A stretch of DNA of 64,000 bases from Tretioscincus oriximinensis. Its lineage: Eukaryota > Chordata > Lepidosauria > Squamata > Gymnophthalmidae. Below the pieces are notes generated by a model. The model had not been told where the DNA came from. It ran no database searches and worked only from the letters and a program-made list of their open reading frames with translations. The DNA is taken from contig JAJVDF010000955.1 in the NCBI GenBank assembly GCA_022410635.1, forward strand, positions 1-64,000, given 5' to 3'. Of the stretch, positions 14,205 to 28,600 are shown piece by piece; within the stretch, counting starts at the first letter, position 1; every line of letters starts with the position of its first letter. Made by a program: the position numbers and the translations under genes.

Positions 14205-14612
14205 GAAGGGTCCCCAGCCAACTTCCTGTAACAGCAAAAGTGTTCCCTGTGTGTCGGACTGGGCAGTTCAGATTGGCTAAAGAGGCGCCCCCCTTCCAGG
14301 GATAGCTGCGGTGCAGGATGGGAACTGTAGTCTACAGGGTAAGGCCCTGCAGAGGTTGGGCAGAATAGGCTGCCTTCTGTTTGAACTTCACTTCTCAGCA
14401 GGCCCTCCGCCAACATAAGAACAGCTGTCTCTTGCCATCCTCACATTTGAGATGCTGCTATAGTTGCTGCTTCCAGCTTGATGAATAACATACAATAGGC
14501 CCTTGTCATCACAAAAGAAGAACCAGCGTAGGAAAGCAGGCAGAATTCAGCCTGGAAGTAGAGAAACAGGAAGCCAACAGCTTGTTATTGTTTACGCCTG
14601 GCACCCCATCTA
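14205..14612 (+). repeat. Repeat family Z copy
   Basis: CCCCAGCCAACTTCCTGTAA at the left and TTGTTATTGTTTACGCCTGG at the right; includes GATGGGAACTGTAGTCTACA. Confidence 0.7.
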
Positions 14613-15017
14613 TGACCTTCGCGTTTTTACTTCCAACTGTTTGGAATTGCGGCTGAACAGTCCACAAATCCATTTATCCCACCCACAGGATGCTTTTATG
14701 CAGGNACGTCTCCTGCCATACCGCTTTCCAGCACAGGCTTGTTCGTCCCATGCCAGGGAATAGTGCCTCCTTATGTAAAACAAGAACCAACCCTGACGTT
14801 TGCTCTTAGTCAATAAAATGCCATTTTCTTTCTNCAATGGATTCTCAGAAGTAACGATGTGACACTTTGTCTGGAAAGGGCCTTCCCCANCCCTCCCTCT
14901 TAAAAGAGTCTGGGTTCCCAGCATCCATATTCTCTCCTCCGCTCTGTGGCTTTCCTGACACCTCCCATCAACGATCAGGAAAGGAAGAGGCGGCCAGGGA
15001 TTGTAATTCAAGCTGAT

Positions 15018-16608
15018 TTTATTCAGCACATTTTCTGCGTGTAAAACAAACACAACAGGTGTCCAGTCCGCCTTTTATTAATGCTTAAGACTATCGTCGC
15101 CTGCAGTGTTCGGTCCTTCAAACAGCCCTGAGACCAAGCGAAATTCAGCAACAGCTCTGCTCTGCTCTCCCTTACGCAAGCTATGCGGCTGATGGGTCTC
15201 CGGGAAGCTCAACAGGGAAGCCGAGATGGAGGACCCAGAAGCCCTGGCAGCTAGACGTCAACCAAACGCGGGGAGGCTTGGGCTGCTTCTGCACAAGGCT
15301 TTACTCTGGAATAGATCTTAGAATACAGCAGTGGCTTGTTCTCAACATGCCAGTATCAGCTATAGCAGGCCCCAAATGGTAACCTTAACCCTCAATGGGC
15401 ATACAGTGACATGTGGATGGAAGGCCCCTATTCCTAAAAAGACCCCAAAATAAAGCCCACCCTGGTCTGGCCTCTCCCCTGTCGTGTCCTCACTGAGCCT
15501 TATTCAGGGCTATATCTTGGAATAGCCTGATGCTGACATGCTTTCCATGGTATACACTGGCAAANATCCCTGAATGAGGCTCAGTGGGGACAGGGCCCTG
15601 GTCTGTTTCAAAAGCAGAAGACAATGCTTCTAAACACAGTATCATTCCAAACNCACCTATCATTCATGTCTTGTGTCCTTTAAAGCTAAACATTCAAGCA
15701 CTTCANAGGGGAACTCTTAATCCAGGAGCAACTGAGGGTTAAGTGGCCCTAGTGTCTAGATTCAGGGCAGAGGGGGCTGCACAGACCTTCCATCCACCCT
15801 TCTGGAACTGGACACACAGCCCTGTTTCCCCCAAAGGCTCTTCAAAAGGGCCCCCTGGCCACCCCTGCATAAATAGGAAGATTCTTGCCTGCAGAAACCA
15901 AGCCCCTCCAGGTGACCCGAAAGCCCCCATCTCAGCTCACCTCAGAACTGAGGAGCCCTTTTCTCTTTCAAGGAGGAAGANGCTCTGTTGCTTACTGGCT
16001 TAAGGGTGGCTGAATCCCAGCGACTTTGCCCAGCTACGAGAAACAGGACGTGACACTTAAACTGGCACGAGAGACACAAATACACACTTGCATGAGACGA
16101 CACACATGTTCCTTTCCTCATTCCTTTGCAGGTTTGATTGTTTTCCGGCTGCCCATGAAGCGGACACCTTCCGGCGAACAACTTTTTCACACCCACCGTG
16201 ACATTTTAAAAAACCCGAAATCCCTTTCGATGGACACAAATATGCAGGTTTTAAAGTTGGTGTCCCTTTACCCTCCCTCCCACCCCAGGGTGACCTCTTG
16301 AGCAGTCTCGCCCCCCACCCAGCCCAGCTCAAGCAGACTGGATCGTGGAGGGTTTTCCGAGGCAAAACAGGTTCCTGAAATACATTTAACCTCCCCAATC
16401 GCCCGACAGCTCCCATATTTCAGAAGGGAAACCAGCAGAATCAGCCAATTTTCAGGGCAAGGCAGCATTAAGAAACAAGTCTCTGGGCCCCTTGGTGGTG
16501 GCTGTTTGTTGTTTTAAATAGGCTTTTTTTATCAAAGAAAAATTATTCTGATCCTCAAACTCAGCTGGGTTTTGCCACCCGACTGCCACTTGCTCAGCTG
16601 CCTTGTCC
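15018..16608 (-). other. AAGAB: AAGAB 3' UTR with candidate poly(A) signals
   Basis: On the minus strand, AATAAA occurs at 15079-15074 and again at 15023-15018, about 1.5 kb past the stop. The 15.6-16.6 kb part is free of recognised repeats; 15.3-15.6 kb contains copies of an unclassified repeat. The actual cleavage site cannot be fixed without transcripts. Confidence 0.4.
15300..15570. repeat. Unclassified repeat copies
   Basis: TGGAATAGATCTTAGAATAC..CATGCCAGTATCAG at about 15300 and TTATTCAGGGCTATATCTTG at about 15500, both versions of the window's TATATCTTGG repeat. Confidence 0.5.
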
Positions 16609-16686
16609 TTAGTTGTCCTCATCAGAAGACAGGCCTTCGATCTCGTCCCGGTCCCCACCAATGGCCATCCAGAAGGCTTTGGCAAC
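16609..16686 (-). CDS. AAGAB: AAGAB terminal coding exon 10
   Basis: 78 nt. Acceptor TTTACAG. Encodes [20 protein letters not shown] then SDEDN and TAA at 16611-16609. The acidic end matches the family's SSDEEH tail with a small substitution. Confidence 0.95.
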   Translation of the reverse strand, partial: VAKAFWMAIGGDRDEIEGLSSDEDN

Positions 16687-19600
16687 CTGTAAAGCAAGAG
16701 GGAAAGATAGTTTGAGGCAGGATTGTGTGGAGGAGACGTTTTATAGACAAATTCCGGTTAACAGAAAAGGCATCTCCGTGGCAGGACTCGAGAAGTCTCC
16801 CACCCAGGGCTAGATGTGTTGTAAGCTGGGAGCTGCAGTCCACGGGGCACAGCCCCAAGCAGGACGTAAGAGGAGCCCTGCAGAATGGGACCACAGACCA
16901 TTTAGAAGACCACAGCGTTCTGCCTCACACAGTGGCCCATCTGGACAGTCTGAAGGCAAAACGCTCACCTGTTCTTGACTCCCTGAAAACGGTACTTGCC
17001 TGTTGCTCCATTTCGGAGGCAGAATCAAGAGATCCGTCCAGTAGCTATTCACAACTTTTGGCTTCCATGATCTTGTCTAATCCTGTCTTAAAGCTATCCA
17101 GGCTGCTTGCTACCACCACCTTTTCTGGAAGTAAGTTCTATAGATCTCTGGCTGAAAAAGGTTCTTTCCTTTGTCCCACCAGTTTCAAGGAATGCCCCCA
17201 GGTCCTAGAGTTGTATGATACAGAAAATATTTTTTCTCTATTCATCTCATCCATCTCAAGCATCCCATCCATCAAAACATGTTATGTTAAAGTGTTCCCT
17301 TAATTGTTTTGAGCAGTATACTTCAGTCAGATCACCTCTTAAACACTGCTTTTCGAGTCTGAAGAAGCCCAGACATTGCAGCCTGATTTCATAAGGGAGG
17401 TGCTCCAGCTCCTTGATCATTCTTGTTGAATAAACTTCCCAGCAGACCCCACTGCCAACACAACAACTGCTTTCTTTACATTTGGGCTGCTGCTGTTTCT
17501 GAATCTGTTGGGCATCCAAGCTCTTATAACAAGCATTTGTCTATGTGAAAACACGGTGTCGAAAAGCAGGCAGAAAAACAACCGATACCCATTAAACCAG
17601 AAACAAAAATCCTGCCTGATTTTGTTTGTTATTGTTGACAACTGGCACCCGGTCTATACACACAAACTGCATGGATGCAAATGAGAACTCTGGAGCAACA
17701 GAGGGAAAGACAAAATGATAGGGAGGAAGGATGTCTTTGTGGTCCTGAGTCCCCTTTTATTACTGACCTTTTCGGCGTGTAATTTTCTCTGCTCGTGAGG
17801 CAGCGTTGCAGCCTTCTCTGCAAAGGGAAAAGAGAAGTTAGAATCCTTTGGTTGAGCCTGGGCATTTCAGGAAGTTTGCTGCAGCCCCTCTGGGACTCCA
17901 TAGAGTAACTATGCGGGTTTTTTATGATAGGTATATGGAAGTAGGTTTGCCATTGTCTACTTATGGGGACAGGTCAAGAACTGNACCCAGCAACCCTCTG
18001 CTCTGAGCTACAGACACTCCTAATGCACGCTCACTTCCAGCACGTAGATTCCTGTGCTTGCAGAATTATTAGGGATATAAGGTATTCAATGGGGGTGTCC
18101 TGAACTGTGGTGTGGGGAGTTCACTATCAAAGCAAAGCCTCCCTGGGAGTCAATGCCTGCCTAGTGGTTTGTGCTTGTTTTTTGCAGTCTGAGTATTCAG
18201 TTACTGCCCTTTGAGTGTCCAGACGAAGGAGAGAAAGATGCTTCTCCTGATCTACCAGCCCTCACAATCGCTGTCCAAACACGGTTCCTGGAAGGCAGTT
18301 GCAAGAAGTACCCATGTGCCGAAAGGCAGCCCCAACCCCCTAAGCCTTGTTAAATACACACTGGTTTGCGTCCTTTGATTAATAAGCGTTGCCACTATTT
18401 CTGCCTCAATTTTGATCTCATCCATTCCCTGATGGCCTCACTGGCCAAGAACTCCCAGTGCAGCTATATAGGTTTCTTTCCTAAATATAAATCTCTCTCA
18501 AAACACAGCTTGCAATGTGAGCCCAGCGTTTTTCTTGGCTCAGAATTCTTCTTTATTGGCTTCCTCCTAAGCCCCCTATATGCCTCCATGGTGCTGAGGC
18601 AACAGAAGATGAGAAGCAGGTTCCCCCAGCTGCCCTGCTCTCAGCTGGAGGCTTGCAGGCTTGGCCAAAAGAGCCATGGGAAATGGAACCTCCACAGTTT
18701 GTTTGCTCCTGCTAGAAAAACTACATTTCCCAAGACGCAGCAGCAATAGTAGAAAGAAAACATCTCCCTTCGTTTTTGTGTCTCCTGCTGCTATTAATGA
18801 GACCCAGATTTTATTAGGTAAGAGCATAAGAACACAAGAGATCCCGATCCCTGCTGTCCATCTAGTCCAGTCTTCTTACCCAGAGGCTCACCCACATGAC
18901 AGTGTGGGCCTGGCATAGTCTACAAAACCATGTGGATGGGAGGTCATAAGAGGAACCCTGCTGAATGGAACCACAGCCCATCTAGTCCAGCCTTCTGTCT
19001 CACCCTGTCTCACGGGCAGATCAATGAGAAGGCAAAACTTTCACCTGCAAGTGCCATTTCAGGAAACCTGGGTGAGCCAGTTTGGTGTAGTGGTTGAGTG
19101 TGGGACTTGCACCTGGTAGTCTCCCGGTTCGATTCCCCACTCCTCCACGAAAGCCAGCTGGGTGACCTTGGGGCCAGTCACAATTCTTTGAACTCTCTCA
19201 GCCCCACCTACTCCACAAGATGTCTGTTGTGGAGAAAGCAACTAAAGCTATGTGCCCCATCCTATGGTTGGCTGCCCTGAGACCTTCGGGTATAGGGCAA
19301 GATACAAGTACAAATAAATAAATAATACCGAATTATATATAGAACCCTCAAGAAATGTGTTACACATTTGAGATAGATTCTAGTAGCCATTGATACCCTT
19401 GGCCTCTATTACATTTTTCACATCCTAACATAAAGCTGTCCAGGTTTTACCCAACTACTGCCAACTCTTCTGGAAGTAAATTCCATAGTCAATGACCCCC
19501 TGGGTGAAAAAATGCTTTCTCTTCTCTGTCCTAACTCTTCTGCCCATCACTTTCAAGGAACGCTCTCTTGTCCTACTATTGTGTGGTAGAGAAGATATTT

Positions 19601-22600
19601 TTCTTTATTCACTTTATCCACCCCACGCATGATTTTATACACTTCAATTAGATCTCCTCTTAAACGACGTCTTTCAAGGCTGAAGAGATCCAGATTTTGC
19701 AGCCTGATTTCTTTTGTTCAAGCCCCTTGATCATTCTTGTTGCCCTTTTTATGCGCCAGGACACTGCAACAGCACAGTCGCTGTTAAGAGTCAAAGCAAA
19801 TCTCAAAAACAATTCAGACCTTTCCCAGTCTGAGAAAAAGACTGGAGGCAATTCTCCTATCTGCGGAAGGATATTAAGTCAAATCGACTTGATCTGGAGA
19901 AAGAAACCTGCTTCAAGCTCACCAGAAACACTAAATTCTTGTGCCCCGCAGAGGCTGAAATACCTTTCATTTCTTTCAGCTTGGAGAAGAGGCGTTCAAA
20001 GTTCTCCAGGTCTCCGTCGCTAGTGGTGAGATTAGCAAGCTCTTGTATATCAGTGTCCAGCACGGGATCTAATCACAGAAGGAAAACAGGACGTTTGAGC
20101 CAAGTAAGAGACACAATTCATAAGCATGGGTCAAGTCGTTGATCAAGATGTACAGGCAGTTTATAGTAGAAAGAGACTGAGGCTGCATCCAGATAGAGCC
20201 TATAATCTGATTTAAAGCTGAATTTCTATTGCATTTGCCTCACTAGCCTACGAGATAAATTGGAAGAATGTGGGTTTTGAAGCCGATTAACCAGATTATC
20301 AGTAAACCTGGAAAGCCAGCTGTCAAATGGGGCTATAGGGTTTAATTGGAAAGTCTCTGCTATATGGACAATTTTTAGTGAGAAACTCTGAGAATGTTGA
20401 TTTTTACCTTCCCATAAATGTTCTCTTGCCTCACAACAGGGGTGTGTGAAGCCAGATACTGACAGCAAACTAACCAATAGCATTTGGACTACGGCACTTT
20501 TCCTTGACAACCATCAAACAAAATGGCTGCCAGGAGGGAATGTCACATGATTGGAAGATCTCATTTGAAAAAACTGTCAGGATGACAAAATCTGGAATGA
20601 ACTGGAAAGATATGAACGAGGCGCTTCAAAGCCAGAAAACCCAAATCTCTGGATTATCGGGGAAATGCAAAATAAAAAAGTGCTGTGTGGAAACAGCCTG
20701 ATTTGGTCTTCTGATCCCCCGACCGCCACCAAACAAAGATGTCCCTCACCAGTGATGGGGTTCGCCTGCAGGCCATTGGCACTAGGTACACCTTCAGCCA
20801 CAGATCCATTGGGCTGCACTCTCTCCCCTGGCAAGGGGCGGGGCTAGGAAGAAGGAGAAAAGAATGGATTACAGCAGGTCTGCCATATACCACCAGGACA
20901 ACCCCAGTGGTCCAGCGTGAATTGGGTTGAGCAGATATATATGAAGGACATAAGAGGCACCCCGCTGGATCAGGCCGCAGCCCATCTAGACCACAATCCT
21001 ACCTCACTCAGCAACCTGGATGCTTGTAGGCATCTCAAGCGGGAGGAAAAGGCAAGAAAAGGCCAGTGAGATTTGGGCACCTTTAAGATGGCCGAACTGA
21101 GAAGGTGCCAAAGCAAGAAGACAACAAAGGATGATTTTTTTNAAAAAAATTACTGTTTACTTCTGCAGCTTCGTCCTCTTCTGATCCCCTGTGACGATTT
21201 GCCCCTACCAGGGCAGGAAGGAAGCCAAAGCCCATATTTCCATCTATGGGATAAAAAAGAAAATACATACATAAAGAATTCCTAATTTATCATACATGTT
21301 TTGTTCAAACCACAGCAATTTCTAGGAAGAGATAAATATATTCCTCTCCTCCCATTATTCCCTCCTTAGTTCTTTCCTTCTTCCCTTTCCATGTATCTGC
21401 CATTTGCTCCTTAAGAACCTAAGAGGAGCTTTACTGAATAGAGTAACAGCCCACCAAGTCCATCCTTCTGCCACACCCAGTGGCTCATTCACCTGGCAGG
21501 CCCCATTGTGGATCTGCATCAACCCAAAGATGAGCCCTGCGGAATGGGGCTACAATAGCCCATCTAGTCCAGCCTTCTGTCTCACGCAGTGGCCCACCAG
21601 TTGCCCCTGAGTATCTCATGCAGAAGGTAAGAGCTCCACCTGTTCTCAAATCCTTGCAAATGGCATTTCAGGAATCCTTCTTTCTATCCCTCCCTCCCTA
21701 AAAAACCTTAAGAGGAGGCCCTGCTGAATGAGGCCACCGCTCATCTAGTCCAACCTTCTGTCTCACCCAGTGGCCCATCCTGGGCAATTATGAAGGATGA
21801 AAACCTTTCAGTTGTTCTCGCCTTAAATCCTCCCATCCACATGCTAGTGTTAACTATGGCAGGTCCTAAATGAAGAATAATAATCTGTTTTTTATACCTC
21901 AAATGTCTCACCTGAAGAGAGACAGAGCAGCTTACAAGATTAATTTTTGCCCAAAGGTTTACATCTATTCTGCCTTCCCCATCAAATTAGTGGTGGTACT
22001 CATTAATCTACTTGAAATGTAGATTGCAAATCTACATTCCTTCAAACAGATGAGTTGGCTAAAGTTGGGGCTAGTATAAGGCTGACATGGGGCTTGGGGA
22101 ACGGATCTCTCAGCTGAAAGACTATCTCTTCACAGCTGCGCCATTAGCACAAGGCCTACAATGGCAGGGGGATGAGCCAAATGGAGCCCACAAATTGCCC
22201 CTGGGGATCTCAAGCAAAAGAAGGCAAAACCTGTTCTCGACTCCCTGCAAATGGCATTTCAGGATTCCTGTCTGCTGCTCCCTCCCAGAGACTGGGTTGG
22301 ATTGCCCGGCCAGGCTGCCTTGCTTGCCAGTCACCCAAAGTTTCCCCACAAGAGCCATTCAGAATGGCTTTCAGGTAGCGTTTCTCTCACTCCCCTTTTT
22401 TCCCTCCCCACTTTGGCAGGGAACAAGAACTGTTGTTTCAGCAGGCCTCCCGAATGGCCCACTTACCTAGCCAGCTGAGAAACAGGCAAGGGAGGAGCAC
22501 AGCGAGGCAAGGAAGGGCCTCCATATGGATTTCCGTGTGTACGGAATGAATAGGAGGAGGGGTATTTATTACCCCAAAAAGCCCAGCCTAAGTCCATCAG

Positions 22601-25600
22601 GCCATTAGAGCAAGGAGCGCAAGGGAAGCCCTGAGGGGCCGTTAAAAGACAGCATTATTCCTGATAGCCCTCTACAGAGCCGTGAAGTAGACGACTTGCC
22701 TGGCTATTTCACTGCAATGGAGCCACCGTGGAGCCCTTGAAAGTTACAGCCAGGGGCCCTGGGAGGTCTCATAATCATATCTCTTCAGAGAAGGGATCCC
22801 CCACCCCGATTCTCTCTTTACACAACCCAACACATGGCAAAGCTCAGCTCTGTTGCAGTGAGAAATGCCTGTGGAGGCACGTTAGGAAAACAAAAGCCCG
22901 CCTTCACATGCGACTAACGGCATGGATGAGCAGAGAAGCCTTTGAAAAAAGAATCTTTCCTGTGACAAGAGAGTTGCAGTACTCAAAGTTAATGCACTCA
23001 AAACAGACAACCCTGATAGCTAAAAACCTAAGAGGAGTCCTGTTGAATAGGCCCGGAGCCTATTTAGTCCAGCATTCTCTCATACACAGTGGGCCACCAA
23101 TTGCACCTGGGCAGTCTGAACCAAAGAAGGCAAAATCTCCAGCTGTTCTCAACTCCCTGCAAATGGCACTTCAGGAATCCTGCCTGTTGCTCCATCTCAA
23201 AGGCATCAGGACATCCATTCTAGTAGCCTTTTATACCCTTGGCTTCCATGAATTTGGCTAATTCTGTCTTAAAGCTATTCAGTCTGCTAGCTACCATCAT
23301 CTGTTCTGGAACTAAATTCCACAGGCCAATGATATTCTTGATGAAAATATACATTCCCTTCTCTGTCCTCACTCTTCTGTCCATCAGCTTAAAGGAGGGC
23401 CCTTACCCTGGAGTTGTATGATAGAGATTTTTTTTACTCTATTTCCCCTTCTTCATCCCATGCATGATTTTATACACTTCAGTCTTTCAAGGCTGAAGAG
23501 GCCCAGATGTTGCAGAGGTGTTCCAGCCTTTGATCATTTTTGTTGCCCTTTTTGCAATACTCCAACACTTATTAAAGAGGTTTCATTTTGGCCTTAAGGC
23601 AGAAAATGCAAAATCATTGCTCCACAATATTCTTTTGGAGATGTGGTGACCAGAATTGTACACGGGTTTCCAAATGTGGCCTCACCACAGATTTATAAAG
23701 ATTTATAACACTTGCTGACTTTCAATTCCTTTCCTTATGATCCCCAACACTGAATTTGCTTTTTTTTGCTGTTGCTGCACAAGTCTCGGCAATGTTTAGC
23801 TTGTGTGCAAAAACACATTAGGAACAGCACCAAAGCCCCACCCTGACACACTTGAAAGTCTTTTGAGACTCCACTGAAGTAGGGATGAGCAACAGACTGT
23901 GCCATGCTAAACCGTCACAGCCGCTGCATCCAGATAGAGTCAAGAATCCATTCAAAAGTCAAATTTGGGTGGCATTTGCCTCACCAGTTTGTTCTGTAAA
24001 TGGACAGAATAACATTTACAGAAGGATCCCTGCTGAATGGGGCTGGACCCCATCTAGTTCAGCACTATGTCTCACACAGTGGCCCATTGATTGCACCTGG
24101 GCAGTCTGAAGAAGATAGCAAAACCTCCACTTATTTTCTATTCTTGGAATAGAGACATACTATCCACATGCTAGTGTAGACCATGGCAGGCCCTGAACGG
24201 ATGAGGCAAATGGGGCCTACCAGAGTCTACACTGGCCCACCAGTTGTAGGCCCCAAATATAGCCTGCAATATAATTTTCACCCAAATATTTGTTTTTGCG
24301 GAGAAATTCAATGAACCAGCAAAGAACAGAAAGAAGTTACATCTTTGTTTTTGAGGATACAATCCTAGGAATCTTAAGAGACCCTGTTAGACATTTTTTT
24401 CATGAGCCAGAAATAGATCCCTCTCCTCTACCTGCTTGAAAAAAAAATTTCTTAAAAACACTCTACCGTTTTTCATGACCACGTTTGACCAGACGTTGGC
24501 GTTCAAGGCTTGGATGATACGTTTCACTCCTGTGGATTCAGGGAAGTCATCTAAAGAAAGCAGGGAGGAACAGGATTCATGGAAAAGATTTAAAAAAAAC
24601 CCAAAGAACCCAACAACAATCAAAAGCAGATGAACATTTTGCTTTCTTTCAGCTTGAAAATGCCCAAATGCAATTGGGTGAGCCACTGTGTGAGACAGAA
24701 TGCCAAACTGGCTGGGCTGTGATCCAATGCAGCAGGGCTCCTCTTAGATTCCTGTATTCTTGTCCAAAGCATAGCATTTGCACAGTGGAAGGCGATGCTA
24801 GTTGAAGCAAATTGGTCTTCAAGTCCTATAAAGAGGAGCCCTGCTGAATCTAGTCCAGCCTTCTGCCTCACACAGTGGCAACTCAAACAGAAGGAGAAGG
24901 CAAAACCTTCCCCTGTTCTTAATTTTCTGCAAAAGGCAACTTGTTCACACCAACATCTTGCCCTCATCCCTCCTTCCTTTCACAGGGATGCTCCTTTCCA
25001 AATCTGGACAGATTAATCAGCTAAAACAAGGGAGCAGACTATACAGACAAGGTGCCAATAACAAATGGCCAGCTTCCTGTTTCTTTACTCTCTGACAGAA
25101 TTTCTGTTTTATGGTTTTCAGTTGAGTTTCTACCAGCTTTTCTGCACCCTTTTTTCACAAGGACAAGTGCTTATTACAAAGACTTATATGCCTAGCAGCT
25201 TCACGAAGCTTGCAAGAGCAGCCCAACTGTGAAAAAAGTGAAACCGAGGTGCTGTTGCGCTGGCAGCAGGGCATGCTGGGAAGTATAGTCTGAACAGAGG
25301 GCAGGCTCTTCTGCCTGGCCTGCGTGGAGCTGTGCCCTGTGACTTAAGCTCCCAGCCTGCACTGCAGCTAGCCCTGGGAGGGAGGAAACCTCTTTAGTCA
25401 ATCTGCACCCAGTCCCAATCACAGGAAACATTTTTCCTGCTTACAGGAAGGAGACCCATCTCTAGGGCATGGCCATTTCCTATTTCCGCCTCTCCTATTC
25501 TCACTTAACAGGGTTTCAGGGGAAATCTGTTGGCTCAGCATAAACCACTCCAGGCTAGAAAAGCTTGGATCTCTGCACAGGAATGGAATTTGGACGTGCT

Positions 25601-28600
25601 AAATTCTCAGCCAGCTGTTGCCCTTTAAACCTGACTTTGCTTCAGCTCATTTTTCAAACTTGAAGCAACAAAAACAGATCTTCAAAAAAAGCAAAAAAAA
25701 AAGGGAAAAAACATCATTTGTGCTTGATTTCCTTTAGCAAGGGATCTGAGTAAACAAACCAGTCCACGGGGGTTGGCTTGCTTCGGCTCTGACTCAAAAC
25801 AAGCTGCAAGAGTAGAGATGCTATCATTCAGCCTGGGAAAAACTGAGCTGGCTCACTTTTATTGTTAAACCCGTGAGTCACCTTGTAGCTTTCTTTTCCC
25901 GGGCTCTCAAATCCAATTTTAAAGACAACAAGTCTAGAAAATGGATTGTGATGTGGTTTCCCACAATTCTTAGAGGCAAGATGACACAGCTATGGCACCG
26001 AAGTGCACCTGGGGTTGAATGCACACCTACACAAGAAGGTAGAACTAAAAGCTGCAGAAGGCAAAGCCTGTTTTCCCGGAAGCCTCCTGAATCTGGTTTG
26101 TTCTGCTGAATTTCAAACATGGGCAATAAGAAAACGTATCCAATGCTACCATGGTCACGATCACTGCTACCTCTACCTATCAGATGTTTTTTACTAGTTT
26201 GGTACTTTAATCACTGGATCTTTACTAAAGACGAGGTACTGATGCAGTGCCGCTTTTGGTAGAGGATGGCCAAGGAATTGTTGGTGATATGCTTGTGGAA
26301 GTTTGTGGAAATCAGTGGCTTGTGCTACAATTTTGAAGGATGAGGTGAGGAGATGAACAGGATGGCTACCTACCGTCTTCATCGGGCTGCTCCTCTGGGT
26401 TCAGCTCCACCAGTTCAAAGCCATGTTGGATGCACCATTCTTGAGCTTTCTGTCGACTGACGCCTAAAACAAGCACCAATATTAGCCGAATATTGGGAAA
26501 GCACCAATATTAGCCTAATGGAGTGGAAATCCATCAACCTCTCCAGGACTCTTGCTCAGGTACAGCATCTGAAGAAGCAGGCGTGTCTACGAAAGCTTAT
26601 GCCACCCACTTTTCTCAGTCCCAAAGTGCTGCTAGCTCCTTTGCCTAAAACAAGGTATTCCTTCAATTTCATTTTATCCATGCTACCTCTGGCTCATAGT
26701 GGTTTTATTAAAACACATAAAATGCTGGAAAGTGGCTACAGAAGAACAACTGAACCCCTTGGTATAGGACACCAGTTGCATTATCATACATAGTAAAAGC
26801 CACGTGACCTAAATGCAGACACTGTAAAATAGACCATGACATAGACTGGCATTCGTAGTGTGTGAAAAAGTTAAAGGTTATTGGGAAATGATAACTGAGC
26901 AGATTAACGTATTAATTGGGTCTCACAGAATATGGAGTGGTCAGAATTGCATTTCGTTAAACGTTTGATGGCCGCTGCATAAGAAATTACATTAAAATGG
27001 AAAAAGAAAGAGGATTGGGCATGACAACATTGGCACATATGTAAAGTGGATCAGTTGAAGTTCGACATGGTGAGAGAGCAGAGGAGGATGTGGCTGGAAT
27101 CTCCAAAGCTTTTGTTAATGATATGGTTAAGAACAGGTGGAATGTTTCACTGAATATTGATAAAGATTTAACCCATGAAGAAGAATTGAATAAAAATGTG
27201 AAAATGTTATTGGAATATTCATGTTGATGGTGGTTTTGCTGTGCAACTAGGAGAGGGGAGAGGGTTGGGGGTGTAGGCTGGGATAGTAGTTTGGGGTTTT
27301 TATATAGTTACTGGTATTTGGTTTGTTTGTGTTCAAGGCAGACGATATGCTTAATGGATTTATGTTTTCTTATGTATGCTCATGAAATAATAAAAGATGG
27401 GGGGGGGGGGAAGACCTCCTTTTGCTAGATGAGCGGATGCTCCCACAATCTTGCCAAACTACCTTTCCACATCCCATGTTGCTGAGCATTACCATGTTAT
27501 GGTTGACTCCTTGCCCCTCACCATGTAGTTTCCATGGTAGAGATACGGAAGTAGTCTGCCTACTTCCAGGAAGAGGCTGAGGATCGAGCTAGCAACTGTC
27601 TGCTTTCTAGGCTGTTTGCTCTACCACAAGCGACAGCCACCTGCTTTCATTCTTACATGCCATCAATCAAATGCTAGGAAGAAAAAAATGGACTTCCAGA
27701 GATCCTTACTGACATCTTTTTATTTTTGTCCAACTAGTCAGGATGCCTTGGTGTGGACTCTGGAAGCTGAAGGTTGACCTCTTATATGGTGTCCTACATA
27801 TTCTAACACTTTACTCACACTGAAAGCTCTGCATACTTCACTCACAAGCACTATAGATGCACTTTCAAAATGTGCTGTCAGAACAACGGTTATTTAAAGG
27901 GAATTTGGCTGGGGTTTCCAGCATCAGAAGGATGGTTTCCTTCAAGAACCCAATGAAAACACACAAAGCACGAAGCTGAACTCTCAGGCTAAGATCTTCC
28001 AAAATAGGACTTTGCCCATCCACCTCACTTGCTCACCTGTTTCAGAGACTCTTTCACAAACCAAGATCATGACTTCCGGTAGCCACTCTTCTATAAGTGG
28101 AAGCCAGGCAGAGACACTGTCCAGCCCAGAGGCCTGTAAGGTGACACAGGAAGAGCAATTCAGGCCATTTTTACAGTACTGTTATGTACCTTATTACATA
28201 CTATGGCAGTGCTGATCAGAGGATAAAAAGGCAAAGAGATTTTAAGAAAAGGGAGATATAAATTATTTTCAGGACACAAGCCACTTCAATATTCATACAC
28301 TGACTACAGTATGAGGTTAGTCACTAGTGTGACGTGATAGGTTACAATGGCTATTGCCTACTGCTGGCTTTACTTTTTCGTGGGAAGGGTGGAATTATTC
28401 CTTTCAATTGCCCCAAGAGATGACTTTTCCTGCATGAAGTTTTTTTTGTATTTTTTGCGAGGTTTTCCAGCCTTCTGAAGATTATGCAGACCTTATGAAG
28501 ACATGTATCAAGGACGTACCATATCTAGAATTACAACTAGTCTGCTATCTGCTATTGTTTTGGAAGTGGAATACATTTACTTTTGAGAAATATCAACATT

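Noticed and set aside
16725..17303. 192-residue plus-strand frame, the second longest in the window
   Set aside because: Lies mainly on the antisense strand of a CR1 3' end; no homology as a protein.
19074..19150. Genuine tRNA gene
   Set aside because: A and B boxes are present, but the sequence lacks a cloverleaf and continues into a SINE body; the same holds for the other copies.
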